A stretch of DNA of 34,633 nt from Candidatus Agathobaculum merdipullorum (GTDB lineage Bacteria; Bacillota; Clostridia; Oscillospirales; Butyricicoccaceae), in NCBI GenBank assembly GCA_019115185.1, contig DXDZ01000046.1, positions 1-34,633 on the forward strand, written 5' to 3'. The first letter of the stretch is position 1. Each line of letters begins with the position of its first letter. A model generated the notes under the pieces. That model worked only from the letters and a program-made list of their open reading frames with translations. It did no database searches and was not told where the DNA came from. A program made the position numbers and the translations under genes. Of the stretch, positions 1 to 8,211 are shown piece after piece.

Positions 1-1621
1 TGTTGTTGCGGTTATCCTCGTGGCTGATCCACTCGAAGCCGCGCCAGTCGGTATCCTGCTCCCACAGCTGCGGGGTTTCCAGATAGAAATGGTTGAGCGC
101 CTTGACATAGGTCTGCATCTGCTTATGTGCCGGATAGTCGAGCAGCATCCAGTCCAGCCCGCGCTGGTAAGCCCATTCGGAGAACTGAGCGAATTCGCCG
201 CCCATGAACAGCATTTTTTTGCCCGGATGCGCGGTCATGTAACCGTACAGGGCGCGCAGGCCGCCGAACTGGTTCTCATACGGGGGCGGCATTTTGGCGA
301 TCAGCGAGCATTTGCCGTGCACGACCTCGTCGTGCGAAAGCGGCAGAATGTAATTTTCCGAGAATGCATACATGAACGAGAAGGTGATCTTGTCATGCAT
401 GTCCTTACGGAAGAACGGGTCGGCCGAGCAGTAGCACAGCATGTCGTTCATCCAGCCCATGTTCCACTTGAAGTTGAAGCCGAGACCGCCGTCATAGCCG
501 GGCTTGGTCACCATCGGCCATGCGGTGGATTCCTCCGCGATCATCATGACGTCCGGATGGTCGGTCAGGATGAACTCGTTGAGCAGGCGCAAAAAGTCGA
601 TCGCTTCGAGGTTTTCGCGTCCGCCGTGGATGTTGGGCCGCCACTCATTCTGGCGGTTGTAGTCAAGGTAAAGCATAGAAGCGACCGCGTCTACGCTCAG
701 GCCGTCCATGTGGAACTTCTCGATCCAGAACATAGCCGAGGAGAACAGCAGGTTGCGGGTCGAGGTTTTGCCGTAGTCGAATACGCGCGTGCCCCATTCC
801 TTATGTTCCATTTTGAGCGGGTCGGCATATTCGTATAAGTAAGAGCCGTCAAATTCGACCAGACCGCAGCCGTCCTTGGGGAAGTGCGCGGGCACCCAGT
901 CCATGATGACGCCGAGGCCAGCCTGATGCGCCTTGTCGATGAAGTACATCAGATCCTTCGGCGTACCGTAGCGGCTGGTCGCGGCAAAGTAGCCGATGAC
1001 CTGATAGCCCCACGAGCCGTCGAACGGATACTCGGTCAGCGGCATGACCTCGATGTGGGTATAGCCCATTTCCTTGACATAGGGCACCAGCTCGTCCGCG
1101 AGCTGACGATAGGAATAGAAGTTGCCGTCCTCATGGATCTTCCACGAGCCGAGGTGGCATTCATAGATGTTGACCGGACTGGAATAGGGCAGATGGCCCT
1201 TGCGCCAATCCATCCACGAAGCGTCGTTCCACTCATAGCCTTCAATGTCATACACCTTGGAGGCGTTGCCGGGACGGGTTTCGCTGTGGAAGCCGTACGG
1301 GTCGGACTTGTCAAACACATCGCCCGATTTTGCCCATACGCTATACTTATATGCTGCATATTCGGAAACATGCGGAATGAATTTCTCCCAGATGCCCTGC
1401 TCGTCGCGCATCATGTAGTCCACGTCGCGGTTCCAGCCGTTGAATTCGCCCATGACCGAAACCTTTTCCGCTTCGGGGGCGTATACCCGGAACAGGTAGC
1501 CGGGCTCGCCATCCTGTTCAAAGGGATGGGCGCCCATATAATCAAAGGCGCGGCAGTCCCTGCCCGAATAGAAAAGCTGGCTGCGCTTTTCACAGGCCGG
1601 TGCTGCGGGTGTTTTCTTCAT
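1..1621 (-). CDS. glgB: 1,4-alpha-glucan branching enzyme (partial, C-terminus off the window)
   Basis: Makes alpha-1,6 branches in glycogen by cutting an alpha-1,4 chain and transferring it; cytoplasmic, GH13 family. About 540 residues lie in the window; GlgB proteins are usually 620-730 residues, so roughly the last 100 are outside. The N-terminal part has a CBM48-like region (YLFRVYAPEAEKVSVMGEFN). The catalytic barrel follows with region I (DWVPAHF), the nucleophile in LSVDAV (D311), the acid/base in AEEST (E363) and the stabiliser in LSHDEV (D431), so the enzyme looks intact as far as it is visible. The ATG at 1621 is preceded by a GGGAGA ribosome site. It is read away from cinA and separated from it by a terminator and its own promoter. 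Any other glg genes would lie to the left. Identification is firm; the intactness of the C-terminus is unknown. Confidence 0.95.
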   Translation of the reverse strand, partial: MKKTPAAPACEKRSQLFYSGRDCRAFDYMGAHPFEQDGEPGYLFRVYAPEAEKVSVMGEFNGWNRDVDYMMRDEQGIWEKFIPHVSEYAAYKYSVWAKSGDVFDKSDPYGFHSETRPGNASKVYDIEGYEWNDASWMDWRKGHLPYSSPVNIYECHLGSWKIHEDGNFYSYRQLADELVPYVKEMGYTHIEVMPLTEYPFDGSWGYQVIGYFAATSRYGTPKDLMYFIDKAHQAGLGVIMDWVPAHFPKDGCGLVEFDGSYLYEYADPLKMEHKEWGTRVFDYGKTSTRNLLFSSAMFWIEKFHMDGLSVDAVASMLYLDYNRQNEWRPNIHGGRENLEAIDFLRLLNEFILTDHPDVMMIAEESTAWPMVTKPGYDGGLGFNFKWNMGWMNDMLCYCSADPFFRKDMHDKITFSFMYAFSENYILPLSHDEVVHGKCSLIAKMPPPYENQFGGLRALYGYMTAHPGKKMLFMGGEFAQFSEWAYQRGLDWMLLDYPAHKQMQTYVKALNHFYLETPQLWEQDTDWRGFEWISHEDNRNN

Positions 1622-1751
1622 ATCGCATCTCTCCCTTTTATACTTCTTACACTTCTCAGAATGCCAAATTACAGCGTCTCTGCGAAAATTTTCCAACTAT
1701 TTGTACATTTCGCCCTGTTTTAGGCGGACACCTCTCACTTTAGTTAGATAT

Positions 1752-1780
1752 AGTATACATCAAGGCACAACAAAAGTCCA
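1752..1780 (-). promoter_or_regulatory. Putative sigma-A promoter of glgB
   Basis: On the minus strand TGGACT (1780-1775) and TATACT (1757-1752) are 17 bases apart, about 130 bases upstream of the glgB start. The -35 element (4 of 6 matches) lies inside one arm of the cinA terminator hairpin, so terminator and promoter overlap. Inferred from consensus only. Confidence 0.5.
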
Positions 1781-1809
1781 GCAATTTTACACAATTGCTG
1801 GACTTTTTT
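1773..1809 (-). terminator. Rho-independent terminator after cinA (bidirectional type)
   Basis: Perfect 12-bp stem AGTCCAGCAATT (1775-1786) / AATTGCTGGACT (1793-1804) with a 6-base loop. It is flanked by AAAA on one side and TTTTT on the other, so it can work on either strand. It lies between the cinA stop codon (1885) and the glgB start (1621), as expected for the end of the csd-thiI-cinA operon. Confidence 0.85.
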
Positions 1810-1884
1810 GATGAAAATTTTGTTTGGTTTCCACAGGGAATGACTGGGAATGCCGAAAAAACGGACAAAATGGGGTATTTTTGT

Positions 1885-3114
1885 TCAGAAAATGTTCCGG
1901 CGAATCATGTCCAGTGCGGTGGAAGCCGCCTGCATACGAACGCGGTCACGGCCGTTTGTGGACTTCATCTTGCGGGTGTAGTGCTGTCCATTATACCAGA
2001 TGCTGATATACACCAGTCCGACCGGTTTTTCGTCCGTGCCGCCGCCCGGGCCGGCAACGCCTGTAATGCCGACACCGACATCCGCACCGAGCGCTTTTGC
2101 CACGCCCTCGGCCATCTGCTCGGCCACCTCGGGGGATACCGCGCCGACTGTGTCGAGCGTTTCCTTTTTCACGCCCAGCACCTTCATCTTGACCTCGTTG
2201 GCATACGAGCACACGCCGCCGAGGTAGTAATCCGAGCAACCGGGCACATCGGTGATGCGCTTGGACAGCAGGCCGCCCGTGCAGCTTTCCGCGACGGCAA
2301 GCGTCATGCCGCGCTCGCGCAGTCCGTCGCCCACGACCTGTTCGAGCGAATCCACGTCCACGCCATATACATCGTCGCCCAGCAGGCCGCAGATCTTCTC
2401 GACCACTGGTTCAAGCAGCTTTTCGCATTCCTCCGGGGTGTCTGCCTTGGCGGTCACGCGCGCAAAGCACTCCGAGGTCTTGGCGTAAGGCGCAATCGTC
2501 GGATTGGTGCTTTTCTCCATCATGTCGTGCAGAATGGTTTCCATATTGCTTTCGCCCAGACCAAATACGCGCACGTTGCGCGAAACGATGCAGCCGCCCG
2601 CCAGTTTGTAGAGGTAGGGCATTGCGCACTCTTTCCACATCGGGTTGCACTCGCGCGGGGGGCCGGGCAGCATGAGGACATGCTTGCCGTAGGCTTCAAA
2701 CGCGCAGCCGGGCGCAGTGCCCCACTCGTTGACGAATACCGTGCAGCCCTCGGGCAGCCATGCCTGCTTTTCATTGTTCGGGGTCATTTCGCGGCCGATG
2801 GTTTGGAAAAAGTCCTTGATACGGTCGAGCGAGGGCTGGTGCAGCGCCATTTTGCGTCCGAACACGGTCGCCAGCGTCTCTTTGGTCAGATCGTCGAGCG
2901 TCGGCCCAAGGCCGCCGGTCGTGATGATGATATCCGCGCGGTCGCGTGCGGTCTCAATAACATGGCGCAGGCGCGCCGGGTTGTCGCCCACAACCGTCTG
3001 GTAAAATACGTTGATGCCCAGCTCGCTCAGACCCTGCGAGATGACCTGCGCATCCGTGTTGACAATGTCGCCCAGCAGGATTTCCGTGCCGACGGCAATG
3101 AGTTCTGCGTTCAT
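1885..3114 (-). CDS. cinA: CinA: competence/damage-inducible protein, NMN amidohydrolase
   Basis: A two-domain 409-residue protein, the usual length for full CinA. Residues ~1-170 form the molybdopterin-binding-like (MoCF) domain, starting NAELIAVGTEILLGD and carrying TTGGLGPTLDDLT. Residues ~250-405 form the PncC-type nicotinamide-mononucleotide deamidase domain with AESCTGGLLS and GVGITGVAGPGGG. The family recycles NMN and can hydrolyse ADP-ribose in the pyridine nucleotide cycle; the competence link is mainly from naturally transformable species. It is the last gene of a minus-strand operon, 23 bases after thiI, and is followed by a strong terminator. The ATG at 3114 has an AAGGAA ribosome site. 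recA and pgsA, its common neighbours in other Firmicutes, are not present here. Confidence 0.95.
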   Translation of the reverse strand: MNAELIAVGTEILLGDIVNTDAQVISQGLSELGINVFYQTVVGDNPARLRHVIETARDRADIIITTGGLGPTLDDLTKETLATVFGRKMALHQPSLDRIKDFFQTIGREMTPNNEKQAWLPEGCTVFVNEWGTAPGCAFEAYGKHVLMLPGPPRECNPMWKECAMPYLYKLAGGCIVSRNVRVFGLGESNMETILHDMMEKSTNPTIAPYAKTSECFARVTAKADTPEECEKLLEPVVEKICGLLGDDVYGVDVDSLEQVVGDGLRERGMTLAVAESCTGGLLSKRITDVPGCSDYYLGGVCSYANEVKMKVLGVKKETLDTVGAVSPEVAEQMAEGVAKALGADVGVGITGVAGPGGGTDEKPVGLVYISIWYNGQHYTRKMKSTNGRDRVRMQAASTALDMIRRNIF

Positions 3115-3137
3115 GGAAGCGGTTCCTTCTTTCTTGC

Positions 3138-4307
3138 TTATGGTAAGTGAATAATTTCTACACCTGCGACGGCTTCATCAACCAGCGCATCCACATCCAG
3201 ATGGCTCTCAGCCTCCAGAATTTTGGGCATCTTGGGCTTGGTGTTCGGGTGCTTGGGGGTGAATACCGTGCAGCAGTCCTCATACGGCAGGATGGAGGTC
3301 TCGAAGGTGTCGATTTTGCGGGCGATCGTGACGATTTCCTCCTTATCCATGCCGATGCACGGCCGGAAGATGGGCAGCTCGCACACTGCACCGGTCACGC
3401 CCATGGCGGGCATGGTCTGGCTGGCTACCTGACCGAGCGATTCACCCGTAATCAGCGCGCCGCAGCCGTATTCGACCGCGACCCGCTCAGCAATGCGCAT
3501 CATAAAGCGCCGCATAATGAGCGTGAACAGCTCTTCGTGGCACTTTTCACGGATTTCCTCCTGAATTTTGGTGAACGGCACGACCATGACGCTCATGCGG
3601 CCGCACCACACGGTCAGCTTGCGGCCCAGCTCGAGCACCTTCTCCTTGGCGCGCTCCGAGGTGTAAGGATAGCTGAAAAAGTGCACGCCGACCAGTTCCA
3701 GACCGCGCTTGGCCATCATCCAGCCTGCAACCGGGCTGTCGATGCCGCCCGAAAGCAGGAGCGCTGCGCGCCCGTTCGAGCCGATGGGCATGCCGCCCGC
3801 GCCCGGCTCGGGACCTGCGTGAACAAAGGCGTACTTTTCGCGGATTTCGACATGGACCGTCAGGTCGGGGCCGTGCATGTAGGGGCGTACCTCCGGGAAA
3901 CGGTCGGCCAGCTCGCCGCCGACATGCTGGCTGATCTCGGTCGAGGTCATCGGGAACTTTTTGTCGCCGCGCTTGGTTTCGACCTTGAAGGTCTTGGCCT
4001 GCGCAAAGCGCGGCGCAAGATAGCTCTGCGCGGTGTCGATGACGCTTTCGAGCGTCTTTTCCGGGCAGACCGCCGCGCGCGAAATGGTCGCAAAGCCGAA
4101 CACATGGCGCGCGCAGTCCATGACCGCGTCTGCGTCCGCGTCCTCGGGCACTTCAACATACACGACCGACTGGCGCATCGTGATATTGCAGTCCGCCACA
4201 TGCTTCATCCGGCGGGACAGGTTTTTGAGCAGGCGGTCTTCAAAGGTTTTGCGGTTGAGCCCTTTCAGGACGATCTCTCCGCACTTGAGCAGCAATACTT
4301 CTTTCAT
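3138..4307 (-). CDS. thiI: ThiI: tRNA 4-thiouridine synthase (no rhodanese domain)
   Basis: Adenylates U8 of tRNA and inserts sulfur to give 4-thiouridine; some homologues also serve thiamine thiazole synthesis. The 389-residue protein has an N-terminal ferredoxin-like region, a THUMP RNA-binding domain (~60-165) and a PP-loop ATPase with LLLSGGIDSPVAGW (~183-196). The end carries PYEDCCTVFTPKHP, the usual Firmicutes form, with conserved cysteines. The C-terminal rhodanese domain of the enterobacterial enzyme is absent, so sulfur must come directly from a desulfurase; one is encoded 21 bases upstream. That pairing matches the NifZ-ThiI pair known in Bacillus. The ATG at 4307 is preceded by AAAGGAG. 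Confidence 0.96.
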   Translation of the reverse strand: MKEVLLLKCGEIVLKGLNRKTFEDRLLKNLSRRMKHVADCNITMRQSVVYVEVPEDADADAVMDCARHVFGFATISRAAVCPEKTLESVIDTAQSYLAPRFAQAKTFKVETKRGDKKFPMTSTEISQHVGGELADRFPEVRPYMHGPDLTVHVEIREKYAFVHAGPEPGAGGMPIGSNGRAALLLSGGIDSPVAGWMMAKRGLELVGVHFFSYPYTSERAKEKVLELGRKLTVWCGRMSVMVVPFTKIQEEIREKCHEELFTLIMRRFMMRIAERVAVEYGCGALITGESLGQVASQTMPAMGVTGAVCELPIFRPCIGMDKEEIVTIARKIDTFETSILPYEDCCTVFTPKHPNTKPKMPKILEAESHLDVDALVDEAVAGVEIIHLP

Positions 4308-4328
4308 AACGTCTCCTTTATAATAAGG

Positions 4329-5456
4329 TTATCGAACCAACATCTTCCGGCCTTTTTGCGCGGCTGCAACAAAAGCGTCCACATCGTCCGTGGTATTGGA
4401 CGGGCAGAAGGACACGCGCAGTGCGCTGTCCGTGCGCACTTTGGGCAGGCCAAGCGCTTTCAAAACGCCGCTCTGTTTGCCCTTGGAGCAGGCCGATCCA
4501 CTTGAAACATAGACCTCGTCGCCCTCGAGCACGCGCAACATGACCTCGCTCTTGCAGCCGGGGAGGGATAGATTGACCACATGCGGGATGTCGCCCACGC
4601 CGTTGAACGCCGCATCCGGCAAAAGCGCGGCCACCTGCTGATGCAGATAGTCGGCAAGGCTTTGCACATGCTGAAAATCCTCGTCAAAATGCGCCATGCG
4701 GATCTCGCACGCCTTGGCAAACGCTGCGATGTTCGGCAGCGGTTCGGTGCCCGGGCGTATGCCTTTTTCCTGTCCGCCGCCAAACATTAGGGGAGGCAGG
4801 CGCAGTCCCTTTTTGACATACAGCGCGCCGATGCCCTTGGGTGCGCCGATCTTGTGGCCGGATACGCTCATCAGGTCGCAGTTCCACTTTTTCGGCGTGA
4901 GTTTCACGCGCGCCAGCCCTTGTACCGCGTCGATATGAAACAGCGCGCGCGGCGCTTTTGCTTTGAGCAGTGTGCCGAGTTCTGCCACCGGCTGCACCGT
5001 GCCGATCTCGTTGTTGACCAGCTGGCAGGACAGTAGAATCGTGTCCTCGGTCAGCGCCTGTTCGAGCGCCGCGGGCGTTACGTGGCCGGTCTCGTCCGGC
5101 GCGAGGAACACCACATCGAAGCCCTCGGCAGCGAGCTGTTTGCAGGTGTTCAGGGTCGCCGCGTGCTCAATTTCGGTCGTGATGATGCGCCCCTTCTGGT
5201 GGCGATTGAGGTGCGCGACCCCGCGCAGGCTGATGTTCGTGCTTTCCGTGCCGCAGGAGGTGAAATAGGTTTCCTCCGGCAGGCAGCCGAGCGCGGAAGC
5301 CACCGTTTTCCGGCTGTCCTCCAGCAGATGCGAAGCGTCTATTCCCATTTTATGCAGGCTCGACGGGTTGCCAAAGCAGGTGCACATGGCGTGCATGGCC
5401 GCTTCAGCGGCTTCGGGCAGTACCGCCGTCGTCGCCGCATTGTCCAGATAATGCAT
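4329..5456 (-). CDS. Cysteine desulfurase, NifS/NifZ-like class V aminotransferase
   Basis: A PLP enzyme that takes sulfur from cysteine as a persulfide and passes it to acceptors. 375 residues, normal for the family. It starts MHYLDNAATT (family N-terminus). The PLP lysine is in SGHKIGAPKG (K202), the PLP-contacting HIDAVQG is at ~174-180, and the mobile-loop catalytic cysteine is in SSGSACSKGK (C323). The loop is the short type, like group II NifS/IscS relatives rather than SufS. It is the first gene of the operon with thiI and cinA, so the likely acceptor is ThiI, as for NifZ of Bacillus. There is no iscU, sufU or nifU gene in the window, so a role in Fe-S assembly is less likely but not excluded. 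The start ATG at 5456 follows a purine-rich ribosome site. Confidence 0.95.
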   Translation of the reverse strand: MHYLDNAATTAVLPEAAEAAMHAMCTCFGNPSSLHKMGIDASHLLEDSRKTVASALGCLPEETYFTSCGTESTNISLRGVAHLNRHQKGRIITTEIEHAATLNTCKQLAAEGFDVVFLAPDETGHVTPAALEQALTEDTILLSCQLVNNEIGTVQPVAELGTLLKAKAPRALFHIDAVQGLARVKLTPKKWNCDLMSVSGHKIGAPKGIGALYVKKGLRLPPLMFGGGQEKGIRPGTEPLPNIAAFAKACEIRMAHFDEDFQHVQSLADYLHQQVAALLPDAAFNGVGDIPHVVNLSLPGCKSEVMLRVLEGDEVYVSSGSACSKGKQSGVLKALGLPKVRTDSALRVSFCPSNTTDDVDAFVAAAQKGRKMLVR

Positions 5457-5490
5457 GTCCTTCCAGTCTCCTTCAATGCTTTACACGGAT

Positions 5491-5519
5491 ATTTTACAAC
5501 GGCCCATGGGCTTTTACAA
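5491..5519 (-). promoter_or_regulatory. Putative promoter of the desulfurase-thiI-cinA operon
   Basis: Minus strand TTGTAA (5519-5514), 17-base spacer, TAAAAT (5496-5491), ending ~35 bases before the desulfurase ATG. It is back to back with the purA promoter in the divergent gap 5457-5623. Confidence 0.55.
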
Positions 5520-5540
5520 GTCAAAAGGTGCAAATCAGGA

Positions 5541-5569
5541 TTGAAAAGCGCGGGATGCTATGCTATACT
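5541..5569 (+). promoter_or_regulatory. Promoter of purA, extended -10 type
   Basis: TTGAAA (5541-5546), 17-base spacer, TGC-TATACT (-10 at 5564-5569). The leader to the purA ATG is about 48 bases. I see no obvious PurR box or purine riboswitch fold in this short gap. Confidence 0.8.
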
Positions 5570-5623
5570 TTAGCTGTATGACATGATGAAAGCATGTCCG
5601 AGAGCAGAAAGGAAGGAAATCCT

Positions 5624-6907
5624 ATGCCAGGTAAGGTAATTCTCGGCGCTCAGTGGGGCGACGAAGGCAAGGGCAAGTTTATCGATATTTTTGCGGGCAA
5701 GGCTGATCTGGTCGTCCGCAGTCAGGGCGGCAACAACGCCGGCCATACGGTTGTGGTCGATGGCGTCAAGTACAAGCTGCAACTTATCCCCTCGGGCATT
5801 TTGTATCCAAACTGCACGAATGTGATCGGTCCGGGCGTGGTGGTCAACCCCAAGGCGGTGCTGGGCGAGATCGACGGCCTGCATGAAAAAGGCGTTTCGA
5901 CCGACAAGCTGCACATCGACGCGCGCTGCCACTGCATCCTGCCGTGGCACCTTGAGCTGGATGCGCTGAGCGAGGCGGAAAAGGCCAAGGAAGGCACCGC
6001 GATCGGTACGACCAAGAAGGGCATTGGCCCGACTTACATGGATAAATCCGAGCGCAGCGGCGTGCGCATGCACGATTTTGTGGATGCCGAGCGCTTTGAG
6101 ACCGTCATCCGTGAGGCGTGCGCGCACAAAAACCGCGTCATCACCGGTGTGTATGGCGGTGAGGCGATCGACGCGGACGCGGTCATCGCGGAGTACCGTG
6201 AGTACGCCGACCGGCTGCGTCCCTATGTGTGCGACACCTCCATCCTGACGTGGAACGCGGTCAAGGAAGGCAAGGAAGTCCTGTTCGAGGGCGCGCAGGG
6301 CACGCTGCTCGATCTGGATATGGGTACTTATCCGTTCGTCACCTCCTCGCACCCGGTTGCGGGCGGCTGCTGCATCGGCTCGGGCGTCGGTCCGACGGCC
6401 ATCGACAGCATCATGGGCATTTTCAAGTCCTACACCACCCGCGTGGGCGAAGGCCCGTTCCCGACCGAGCTGTTTGACGAGACGGGCGACTACATCCGCA
6501 ACGCCGGCGGCGAGTTCGGCACGGTCACCGGCCGCCCGCGCCGCACCGGCTGGTTCGACGCGGTAGTTGCGCGCTATGCGGTGCGCGTCAACGGCCTGAC
6601 CGAGGTTGTCATCAACAAGATCGACCCGCTGCGCGGCCTGCCCAAGCTCAAGGTCTGCGTGGCCTATAAGCTGAGGAACGGTCAGACCGTCACCGAGTTC
6701 CCGGCCAATTTCATGGATCTGGTGGACTGTGAGCCGGTTTACGAAGAATTCCCCGGCTTTGACGAGGACATCACGGGTTGCCGCTCGTTTGACGAGCTGC
6801 CGAAGACCGTGCAGGAGTACATCCGCGAGCTGGAGCGCATCATCGGTTGCCCGATCACCATGCTGGGCGTCGGCCCGGCGCGCGATCAGGTCATGACCAT
6901 CAAGTAA
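5624..6907 (+). CDS. purA: Adenylosuccinate synthetase
   Basis: Joins IMP and aspartate using GTP to give adenylosuccinate, the first committed step from IMP to AMP. 427 residues, normal length. The N-terminal signature QWGDEGKGK holds the P-loop and catalytic Asp13; GGNNAGHTV holds the catalytic His. EGAQGTLLD and the C-terminal nucleotide site VTGRPRRTGWFD are also present. The ATG at 5624 is chosen because AGGAAGG ends ~7 bases upstream and the next codons (MPGKVILGAQWG) match the family start; an in-frame ATG at 5594 would add ten residues with no ribosome site. It is a single-gene unit: its own extended -10 promoter, a strong terminator just after the stop, and purB not adjacent. Confidence 0.98.
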   Translation: MPGKVILGAQWGDEGKGKFIDIFAGKADLVVRSQGGNNAGHTVVVDGVKYKLQLIPSGILYPNCTNVIGPGVVVNPKAVLGEIDGLHEKGVSTDKLHIDARCHCILPWHLELDALSEAEKAKEGTAIGTTKKGIGPTYMDKSERSGVRMHDFVDAERFETVIREACAHKNRVITGVYGGEAIDADAVIAEYREYADRLRPYVCDTSILTWNAVKEGKEVLFEGAQGTLLDLDMGTYPFVTSSHPVAGGCCIGSGVGPTAIDSIMGIFKSYTTRVGEGPFPTELFDETGDYIRNAGGEFGTVTGRPRRTGWFDAVVARYAVRVNGLTEVVINKIDPLRGLPKLKVCVAYKLRNGQTVTEFPANFMDLVDCEPVYEEFPGFDEDITGCRSFDELPKTVQEYIRELERIIGCPITMLGVGPARDQVMTIK

Positions 6908-6918
6908 CGCAGGAAAAG

Positions 6919-6950
6919 GGCGCAAAGCGATCGCTTTGCGCCTTTTTGTT
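6919..6950 (+). terminator. Rho-independent terminator after purA
   Basis: Perfect 24-base palindrome (6919-6942; half GGCGCAAAGCGA) followed by TTTTTGTT. It begins 12 bases after the purA stop. Confidence 0.92.
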
Positions 6951-6982
6951 CTTTTTTTGCCAACGAAAAGGAGAGAATGCCC

Positions 6983-7519
6983 ATGACGCTGACAACCGAA
7001 CGGTTGACGCTTCGCCCCTTCCGGGAGGATGATGTGGAAGCGCTCTATGCCTATTCCAAAGATGAAGCAGTGGGGCGGAACGCAGGTTGGAAGCCGCACG
7101 AAAGTCTGCTGGAATCGAGCGACATCCTGCATCTGGTCTTTCTGGGCCAGTCGAGCGTGTGGGCGATTGAGCGGCAGTCCGACCGCAGCCTGATGGGTTC
7201 GATTGGGCTGATTACCGACTCGGCGCGGCAGTACGGCTCGTCGCGCTCGCTCGGCTATGCGCTGGGCGTGGACTACTGGGGGCAGGGCTACATGACCGAA
7301 GCCGTGCGCGAGGCGGTGCGCTTTGGCTTTCGGCAGATGGGGCTGGATCTTATCAGCGCCACCTGCTATCCGGACAACCCTGCTTCGCGCCGCGTGCTGG
7401 AAAAATGCGGCTTCCAGTATGAGGGGACGCTGCACCGCGCAGAGCTGCTCTATAACGGACAGGTCAAGGATCATCTGCACTTTTATTTGCCGCATGAAGT
7501 GGCGCAAAAACTGGACTAG
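6983..7519 (+). CDS. GNAT-family N-acetyltransferase (RimJ/RimL-like)
   Basis: Predicted acetyl-CoA-dependent N-acetyltransferase of the Acetyltransf_3 (RimJ/RimL) type; the substrate cannot be told. About 178 residues. It begins TLTTERLTLRPFREDDVEAL, the standard start of this group. Motif A is at the middle (SLGYALGVDYWGQGYMTEA, with the QGYMTEA loop that binds acetyl-CoA), followed by NPASRRVLEKCGFQYEGTLH, the typical C-terminal motif. Start: AAGGAG (6968-6973) is 9 bases from the ATG at 6983 but only 3 from the ATG at 6977, so 6983 is preferred. The gene begins ~33 bases after the purA terminator, leaving little room for a promoter, so it may depend on readthrough. Confidence 0.9.
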   Translation: MTLTTERLTLRPFREDDVEALYAYSKDEAVGRNAGWKPHESLLESSDILHLVFLGQSSVWAIERQSDRSLMGSIGLITDSARQYGSSRSLGYALGVDYWGQGYMTEAVREAVRFGFRQMGLDLISATCYPDNPASRRVLEKCGFQYEGTLHRAELLYNGQVKDHLHFYLPHEVAQKLD

Positions 7520-7541
7520 TGTGCAGAAAAATAAAATTTCT

Positions 7542-7571
7542 CTTACATTTTCCTGCAAAATGTGCTATAAT
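7542..7571 (+). promoter_or_regulatory. Promoter of the CarD-like gene, extended -10 type
   Basis: CTTACA (7542-7547), 18-base spacer, TGC-TATAAT (-10 at 7566-7571; perfect hexamer). Leader of ~77 bases to the ATG at 7655. Confidence 0.75.
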
Positions 7572-7590
7572 TATTCTATCAGGAAACAGT

Positions 7591-7618
7591 GGGCGGCAGC
7601 GTTTTTACGCTGCCCGCC
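7591..7618 (+). other. GC-rich hairpin in the CarD leader
   Basis: GGCAGCG (7595-7601) pairs with CGCTGCC (7608-7614) around TTTTTA, and flanking GGGC/CGCC can extend it with mismatches. It is followed by CGCCGTCG rather than a T run, so it is not an ordinary terminator. It lies near the predicted 5' end of the mRNA and could protect the transcript or regulate it. Confidence 0.45.
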
Positions 7619-7654
7619 GTCGCGTTTGGGCACAATACAGCAAGGAGGAGTACC

Positions 7655-8188
7655 ATGTATCAGACGGGGGAATTTATCGTTTACGGAACCAGCGGCGTCT
7701 GCCGGGTGGAGGCGGTCGGTAAACCGCCCTTTGATACCGAGGAGGATAAGCCGTACTACACGCTCGTACCTGTTTCCGGAACGGAAACCATCTATGTCCC
7801 GGTTGATTCATCGGTGTTCACCCGGCCGGTCATTTCGCGCGCGCAGGCGGAGCAGCTGATCCAGACCATCCCGACGATCGAGGCGGACGGGTTCACTTCG
7901 CACAGCATGCGCATGTCCAGCGAACATTATCAGGAGGTGCTGCAAAGCCACGATTGCCGCGAGCTGGTGCAGCTGATTAAGGCGGTGTATGCCAAGTCCC
8001 GGCGTAACGGGCGCAGGGTCAGTCAGGTCGATCAGCGCTATCGCAAGCGGGCGGAGGATCTGCTGCACGGAGAACTGGCGGTCGCGCTGGGTATTCCGAT
8101 CGGAGAAGTGCAGCCGTATATTGCCAATACGATTGCGCAATATAAAAAAGACGCAAAAAAGCATGAAAAGACAGGGGCGCGGACATAA
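7655..8188 (+). CDS. CarD-family transcriptional regulator
   Basis: Predicted RNA polymerase-binding regulator of the CarD/CdnL/TRCF group. Family members bind the polymerase beta subunit through an N-terminal SH3-like domain and stabilise open promoter complexes. 177 residues. The N-terminus YQTGEFIVYGTSGVCRVEAV is the typical start of the interaction domain, followed by YYTLVPVSGTETIYVPVD. The helical C-terminal part (~70-177) carries LVQLIKAVYAKSR and a lysine/arginine-rich end that could contact DNA. The start ATG 7655 follows an ideal AAGGAGGAG. The gene is alone, with its own promoter, a leader hairpin and a terminator that overlaps the stop codon. The family is not in doubt; regulatory targets are unknown. 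Confidence 0.9.
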   Translation: MYQTGEFIVYGTSGVCRVEAVGKPPFDTEEDKPYYTLVPVSGTETIYVPVDSSVFTRPVISRAQAEQLIQTIPTIEADGFTSHSMRMSSEHYQEVLQSHDCRELVQLIKAVYAKSRRNGRRVSQVDQRYRKRAEDLLHGELAVALGIPIGEVQPYIANTIAQYKKDAKKHEKTGART

Positions 8189-8206
8189 TCCGCGCCCCTG
8201 TTTTGC
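8171..8206 (+). terminator. Terminator overlapping the 3' end of the CarD-like gene
   Basis: 13-bp perfect stem ACAGGGGCGCGGA (8171-8183) / TCCGCGCCCCTGT (8189-8201), then TTTGCTGTTCTT. The TAA stop codon lies in the 5-base loop, so the last codons of the gene form the stem. It also separates the gene from the convergent holin gene, which ends at 8212. Confidence 0.88.
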
Positions 8207-8211
8207 TGTTC

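Noticed and set aside
20-1723. Plus-strand open frames of 272 and 279 residues
   Set aside because: They are the complement of the partial glgB gene, which has all GH13 catalytic motifs on the minus strand.
1795-3150. 451-residue open frame on the plus strand
   Set aside because: Antisense of cinA, and it begins inside the terminator arm.
5570-7558. 662-residue open frame on the minus strand
   Set aside because: It lies opposite purA and the GNAT gene, both with clear family motifs; the translation is rich in His, Arg, Ala and Gln as expected for the antisense of GC-rich codons, with no domain likeness.
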